In this document: positions 6,415 through 8,890 of the stretch, piece by piece
Position numbering within the stretch: the stretch's first letter is position 1
Layout: every line of letters starts with the position of its first letter
Source of the DNA: an uncultured Prevotella sp.
GTDB lineage: Bacteria; Bacteroidota; Bacteroidia; Bacteroidales; Bacteroidaceae
DNA length: 8,890 bases
Assembly: GCA_900541335.1 (NCBI GenBank)
Contig: UQJC01000066.1
Span: forward strand, 1-8,890
Direction: 5' to 3'
Position numbers and translations under genes: made by a program
Notes under the pieces: model-generated
Seen by the model: the letters and a program-made list of their open reading frames with translations, nothing else
Told to the model about the DNA's origin: nothing
Databases searched by the model: none

Positions 6415-6624
6415 CCTCCCTAGTGCGCAACCTACCTAACGGAAGGGAGAGCAGAGAAAAAGGAATCGCCAGCTGTCCGAACCGTTCCGAACAACAGGCG
6501 AAATAAACTATCCACACTACCGAAGCCCCAAGCTGGAGATGCCTCAGCAGTTCGAAGCAGTACAGAAAGGATGCTACGCCCCGTCCTTATCTACTTGTGG
6601 ATAAACCTAAGCGTAGGAAGCCCA
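6415..6624. other. Gene-free stretch after the array
   Basis: No gene is seen. The only notable sequence is an 18-bp near-palindrome at 6587-6604 (TTATCTACTTGTGGATAA), whose right half on the minus strand is TTATCCACA, the DnaA-box consensus. It is isolated apart from a one-mismatch copy at 6508-6516, so I do not call an origin. Confidence 0.4.
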
Positions 6625-6694
6625 TGAACAGGGACAGGTAGCCGTTCACCCACGCACCAGCGAAAGAAGGTGAACGGTACCTGTCCCCTGTTCA
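6625..6694. repeat. Large imperfect hairpin, REP-like
   Basis: The left arm (6625-6650) begins TGAACAGGGACAGGTAG and ends CCGTTCACC. The right arm (6669-6694) is its reverse complement, except for one extra base on each side. The arms are 26 nt with an 18-nt loop. There is no T tract and no gene to terminate, so a terminator role is unlikely. Its form, a long GC-rich hairpin with single bulges, resembles REP-type elements mobilised by IS200-like transposases; none is encoded here. Confidence 0.75.
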
Positions 6695-6810
6695 CCCAAT
6701 CGCCGCATAGCAAAGCTCCAATCAACTACGACTACAAGATTACAAAAAAGACAGAAGTATTATTCAATTAGTACAATATAAACCCTATTAATCTTTTTTA
6801 CCCCCCCCTA

Positions 6811-6842
6811 TTTGAATATCCTACTATATATAAGTAGTTTTG
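6811..6842 (+). promoter_or_regulatory. Consensus Bacteroidetes promoter of the BspA-like gene
   Basis: TTTG (6811-6814) is followed after 20 nt by TAGTTTTG (6835-6842), matching the TTTG-N19-21-TAnnTTTG consensus fully. Transcription should begin near 6849. The spacer contains the dyad CTACT-ATATATA-AGTAG (6821-6837), whose right arm overlaps the -7 box, and a run of eight C (6801-6808) lies two bases before the -33 box. Confidence 0.75.
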
Positions 6843-6849
6843 CCCACAA

Positions 6850-7126
6850 GTTATAAATAATTCCACCCAATACCTGACAACTTCAGAGAACAATATTCTC
6901 ATTCCAAAGTTCAAAGAGAACGAGCATACGCAAATAGAGAGTGGCCATCATTGCAACTTCTACCCGCAACATTCACCCAATGGCATGCTCGCATTGCCCA
7001 TCATCCTTTATTAGAGACTCTATCACATTTACTCATCCTCGTCAATCATTTTCTCCACTCTCCCATTGACCATTACCCTCACAAGGAGGGACAGAGAATT
7101 TGGTGGCACACAAAATCACTATTATT
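6850..7126 (+). other. Long 5' leader of the BspA-like gene
   Basis: About 277 nt separate the predicted transcription start from the ATG. The stretch is pyrimidine-rich and contains only a small hairpin (GAGAA-caata-TTCTC, near 6890). It has no recognisable riboswitch and no convincing upstream ORF. A Shine-Dalgarno-like AAGGAGG sits at 7083-7089, 37 bases before the ATG but 10 bases before an in-frame TTG at 7100. Confidence 0.45.
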
Positions 7127-8440
7127 ATGTCAAATCACAATTTACTCCACAAGACCCTGCTATTTGCAGTCTGCCTCATGACCCACGTTGCCGTTTGGGG
7201 ACAAAAGGTTGAGAGAACATTTACCGTGGGCGACATTGACTACAAGCTTCTAAATGCATACGAGGTGGAAGTCATTGGTGCTTCATTTTATGTATCTCAA
7301 CTTCAGATTCCGACTACTGTTACAGCCACGAATTGGAATAACAAGACCTATACGGTCACGGCGATAGGCAACGAAGCCTTCTATGGTTGCGGCAGTCTAA
7401 CAAGCATCAATATAGGTGATTCCGTTACAACAATTGATATCGGTGCTTTCACGAGCTGTAGCAAACTTACACGTATCACGGTCTCTTCAAACAACACAAA
7501 TTATTCATCTTTGAATGGTGTACTTTTTGACAAAACACAACAAAGATTAATTCTATACCCTGAAGGAAAAATAGGAGAATATCAAATACCCAATTCAGTC
7601 ACTACGATAGGAGACTATGCTTTTTCAGACTGCAATAAACTGACAAGCATCAACTTTCCCAATTCAGTCAAGACGATTAGGAACGGTGCTTTTATGTACT
7701 GTTTCGGACTAACAAACATCAACTTATCCAATTCCGTTACAACGATTGGAGACCAGGCTTTCTATCACTGCAGCGGACTGACAAACATCAACATACCCAA
7801 TTCAGTCACAACGATTGGAAACGAGGCCTTCTATCAATGCAGCAGACTGACAAACATCGACATACCCAATTCAGTCACAACGATTAGAGAGGGTTCTTTT
7901 CAGAACTGCACCGAACTAACAAACATCAACATACCCAATTCAGTCACAACGATTGGAAACGAGGCCTTCTGGGGTTGCAGCGGACTGACAAACATCGACA
8001 TTCCCAATTCAGTCACGACGATTGGAGACGAGGCCTTCTGGGGTTGCAGCGGACTGACAAACATCAACATAGGAAAATCCGTAACAACAATTGGATACGA
8101 GGCATTCAATGAATGCAGTAATTTAAGAACCCTGCATTTCTATCCTATCTATCCACCCACTATCAACTTCGGCTTTGGTAATTGCCCTAATCTCCAAACT
8201 ATCTATGTTCCACAAGGAGCGTTTTATGTTTATTGGTCTACTCCACCTTTCTCTAACCATTTCTTGTACGATATTCAAGAAATGGACGAACCAGCAGGTA
8301 TCGGCGAGGTAGAAACAACGGAGGCGCCGCAAAGCGGCAACATCTATGACCTCAACGGTCGCCTCGTTCGCACGGACGGCAACTTGCAGGCACTGCCCAA
8401 GGGCATTTACATCCTTAACGGCAAGAAGGTGGTACGCTAA
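7127..8440 (+). CDS. BspA-like leucine-rich repeat (LRR_5) secreted protein
   Basis: This is a 437-residue exported protein. Residues 1-25 form a Sec signal peptide (basic HNLLHK, hydrophobic TLLFAVCLMTHVAVW, cleavage likely after G25). Residues 76-340 hold ten 23-residue LRR_5 units of the form SVTTIGNEAFYGCSGLTNINIPN. They are arranged as two units, a 35-residue break (NYSSLNGVLFDKTQQRLILYP, typical of this family), then eight contiguous units. A transition region with aromatic residues follows. The last 47 residues (IGEVETTEAP, IYDLNGRLV, LPKGIYILNGKKVVR) resemble the C-terminal tail common on secreted Prevotella and Bacteroides proteins and related to type IX sorting domains. BspA-like proteins are surface-exposed and bind host or bacterial ligands; the ligand here is unknown. 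I prefer the ATG at 7127, which puts the signal peptide at the N terminus, over the TTG at 7100. It is likely co-transcribed with the 59-residue gene downstream. Confidence 0.88.
   Translation: MSNHNLLHKTLLFAVCLMTHVAVWGQKVERTFTVGDIDYKLLNAYEVEVIGASFYVSQLQIPTTVTATNWNNKTYTVTAIGNEAFYGCGSLTSINIGDSVTTIDIGAFTSCSKLTRITVSSNNTNYSSLNGVLFDKTQQRLILYPEGKIGEYQIPNSVTTIGDYAFSDCNKLTSINFPNSVKTIRNGAFMYCFGLTNINLSNSVTTIGDQAFYHCSGLTNINIPNSVTTIGNEAFYQCSRLTNIDIPNSVTTIREGSFQNCTELTNINIPNSVTTIGNEAFWGCSGLTNIDIPNSVTTIGDEAFWGCSGLTNINIGKSVTTIGYEAFNECSNLRTLHFYPIYPPTINFGFGNCPNLQTIYVPQGAFYVYWSTPPFSNHFLYDIQEMDEPAGIGEVETTEAPQSGNIYDLNGRLVRTDGNLQALPKGIYILNGKKVVR
7595..8146 (+). repeat. Eight contiguous 69-bp coding repeats inside the LRR gene
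   Basis: Units start at 7595, 7664, 7733, 7802, 7871, 7940, 8009 and 8078, each encoding one LRR_5 unit. Similarity holds at the DNA level, including the repeated AATTCAGTCACAACGATTGG. The units at 7940 and 8009 are nearly identical over their full length, which points to recent duplication or gene conversion. Confidence 0.88.
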
Positions 8441-8491
8441 GTATCCCCTTCTTCCCTTCTCATTATTCATTGCTAATCTTTTATACTCACA

Positions 8492-8671
8492 ATGAAGAAA
8501 AAGAAAATGTATAACCATCCCCGCTGCCAGTGCATCTGCCTGGCAGCCGAGAACAGCCTCATGGCCATTTCTAACATTCCCGTAGGCGGCGAAACAGACC
8601 GTTACGACGCATCGGGAAAGGACTTCTCCGCAGACTCCCACGCATGGGATACGGACGAATGGGCGGAATAA
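8492..8671 (+). CDS. Small 59-residue cysteine-containing peptide, function unknown
   Basis: The ORF runs from ATG 8492 to TAA 8669-8671, 51 bases after the LRR gene and 29 bases before a strong terminator, so it is probably the second gene of that transcript. It starts MKKKKMYNHPRCQCIC, with cysteines at 12, 14 and 16. LAAENSLMAISNIPVGGE follows, then a polar and increasingly acidic C terminus ending HAWDTDEWAE. It is not a classical signal peptide, as the hydrophobic stretch is too short. The pattern (MKK, Tyr, x2, Pro, x, Cys, then a short Leu-Met-Ala-x-Ser segment and an acidic Trp-containing end) resembles a class of tiny, uncharacterised Bacteroidales proteins that I recall. A coding role is supported by position, codon use and the terminator; its function is not known. 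The ATG at 8507 (MYNHP) is an alternative start. Confidence 0.65.
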   Translation: MKKKKMYNHPRCQCICLAAENSLMAISNIPVGGETDRYDASGKDFSADSHAWDTDEWAE

Positions 8672-8700
8672 ATTCCGCACGACCATACCTATATTAACCC

Positions 8701-8744
8701 AAGAGGGTCAATCTACCAATCGGCAGATTGACCCTCTTTCATTC
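8701..8744 (+). terminator. Terminator of the LRR-small peptide transcript
   Basis: A perfect 14-bp stem, AAGAGGGTCAATCT (8701-8714) with AGATTGACCCTCTT (8725-8738), encloses a 10-nt loop and runs into TTTCATT. It lies 29 bases after the small peptide stop codon. Confidence 0.88.
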
Positions 8745-8773
8745 AAATCAGGCTGTATTGAGACGCTCATGAA

Positions 8774-8868
8774 GTACGGTCGCGGCATGCCGCGACCCAT
8801 TGCAAAAGACCGAACATGCCATCGAATAAGATACTTCTGCTTTGGGTCGCGGCATGCCGCGACCGTAC
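8774..8868. repeat. Paired inverted palindromes (BIME-like element)
   Basis: Two copies of the perfect 20-bp palindrome GGTCGCGGCATGCCGCGACC lie at 8778-8797 and 8845-8864. Their flanks extend the similarity in opposite orientation: GTAC before and CA after the first, TG before and GTAC after the second. The 26-bp blocks 8774-8799 and 8843-8868 are therefore exact reverse complements, separated by 43 nt. This head-to-head arrangement of REP-like hairpins is that of a bacterial interspersed mosaic element. No transposase is in the window. The last bases (8867-8890) are AAC and AAG low-complexity sequence. Confidence 0.9.
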
Positions 8869-8890
8869 AACAACAAGAACAACAAGAAGA

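Noticed and set aside
5858..6517. Long open frames on both strands across the 42-bp array, giving 14-residue repeat peptides
   Set aside because: The period is a multiple of three and the unit lacks stops in several frames, so open frames are expected; none has a promoter or coding-type variation, as changes track stem and loop rather than codon position.
6508..6604. Replication origin, from a perfect DnaA box (6596-6604), a one-mismatch box (6508-6516) and AT-rich DNA beyond 6740
   Set aside because: Another perfect 9-mer occurs inside parC (2973-2981), so such matches arise by chance here, and there is no box cluster or dnaA gene.
7100..7126. TTG at 7100 as the start of the LRR protein, 10 bases after AAGGAGG
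   Set aside because: It would put nine extra residues before a standard signal peptide; Bacteroidales rarely rely on Shine-Dalgarno sites, and the ATG at 7127 follows a typical A/T-rich leader.
6951..7181. A 76-codon open frame in the LRR gene leader
   Set aside because: It starts with TTG, overlaps the LRR start in another frame, and shows no recognisable domain.
8123..8686. A 187-codon minus-strand frame opposite the LRR 3' end and the small peptide gene
   Set aside because: It is antisense to the LRR C-terminal tail, which is clearly the coding strand, and has no family resemblance.

Overview
The window looks like a chromosomal segment of a Bacteroidales bacterium, most likely a Prevotella-type genome. 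The evidence is a ParC of the Bacteroidetes type, a BspA-like leucine-rich repeat surface protein ending in a Prevotella-style C-terminal tail, promoters of the Bacteroidetes form (TTTG, about 20 bases, then TAnnTTTG), and almost no Shine-Dalgarno use.

Layout, left to right. Bases 1-296 hold the 3' end of a glycoside hydrolase family 3 beta-glucosidase gene on +, closed by a strong terminator. Directly behind the terminator lies a short sequence resembling the 5' end of a group II intron. Then come, all on the minus strand, tRNA-Leu(TAG) with its own promoter and terminator, a PF14907-type nucleotidyltransferase whose 5' end is frameshifted, parC (topoisomerase IV subunit A), and a small FMN nitroreductase.

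Bases 5481-7126 form a 1.65 kb gene-free island packed with repeats. It holds two ACGGAA-based palindromes, an array of eleven 42-bp units, a large imperfect hairpin, and then an AT-rich promoter region. The array is the most unusual object in the window. Each unit can be drawn as an imperfect hairpin, the units alternate strictly between two types (so the true period is 84 bp), and the whole array is enclosed by a perfect 12-bp inverted repeat.

The right end is a transcription unit on +. A consensus Bacteroidetes promoter at 6811-6842 leads through a leader of about 280 nt to a secreted LRR_5 (BspA-like) protein, then to a 59-residue cysteine-containing peptide gene, then to a strong terminator at 8701. 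After that comes a pair of inverted 26-bp repeats, each built on a perfect 20-bp palindrome (a BIME-like element).

No defence system, integrase, transposase or CRISPR array is visible. The candidates for something undescribed are the 42-bp hairpin array and the small peptide gene paired with the LRR protein.
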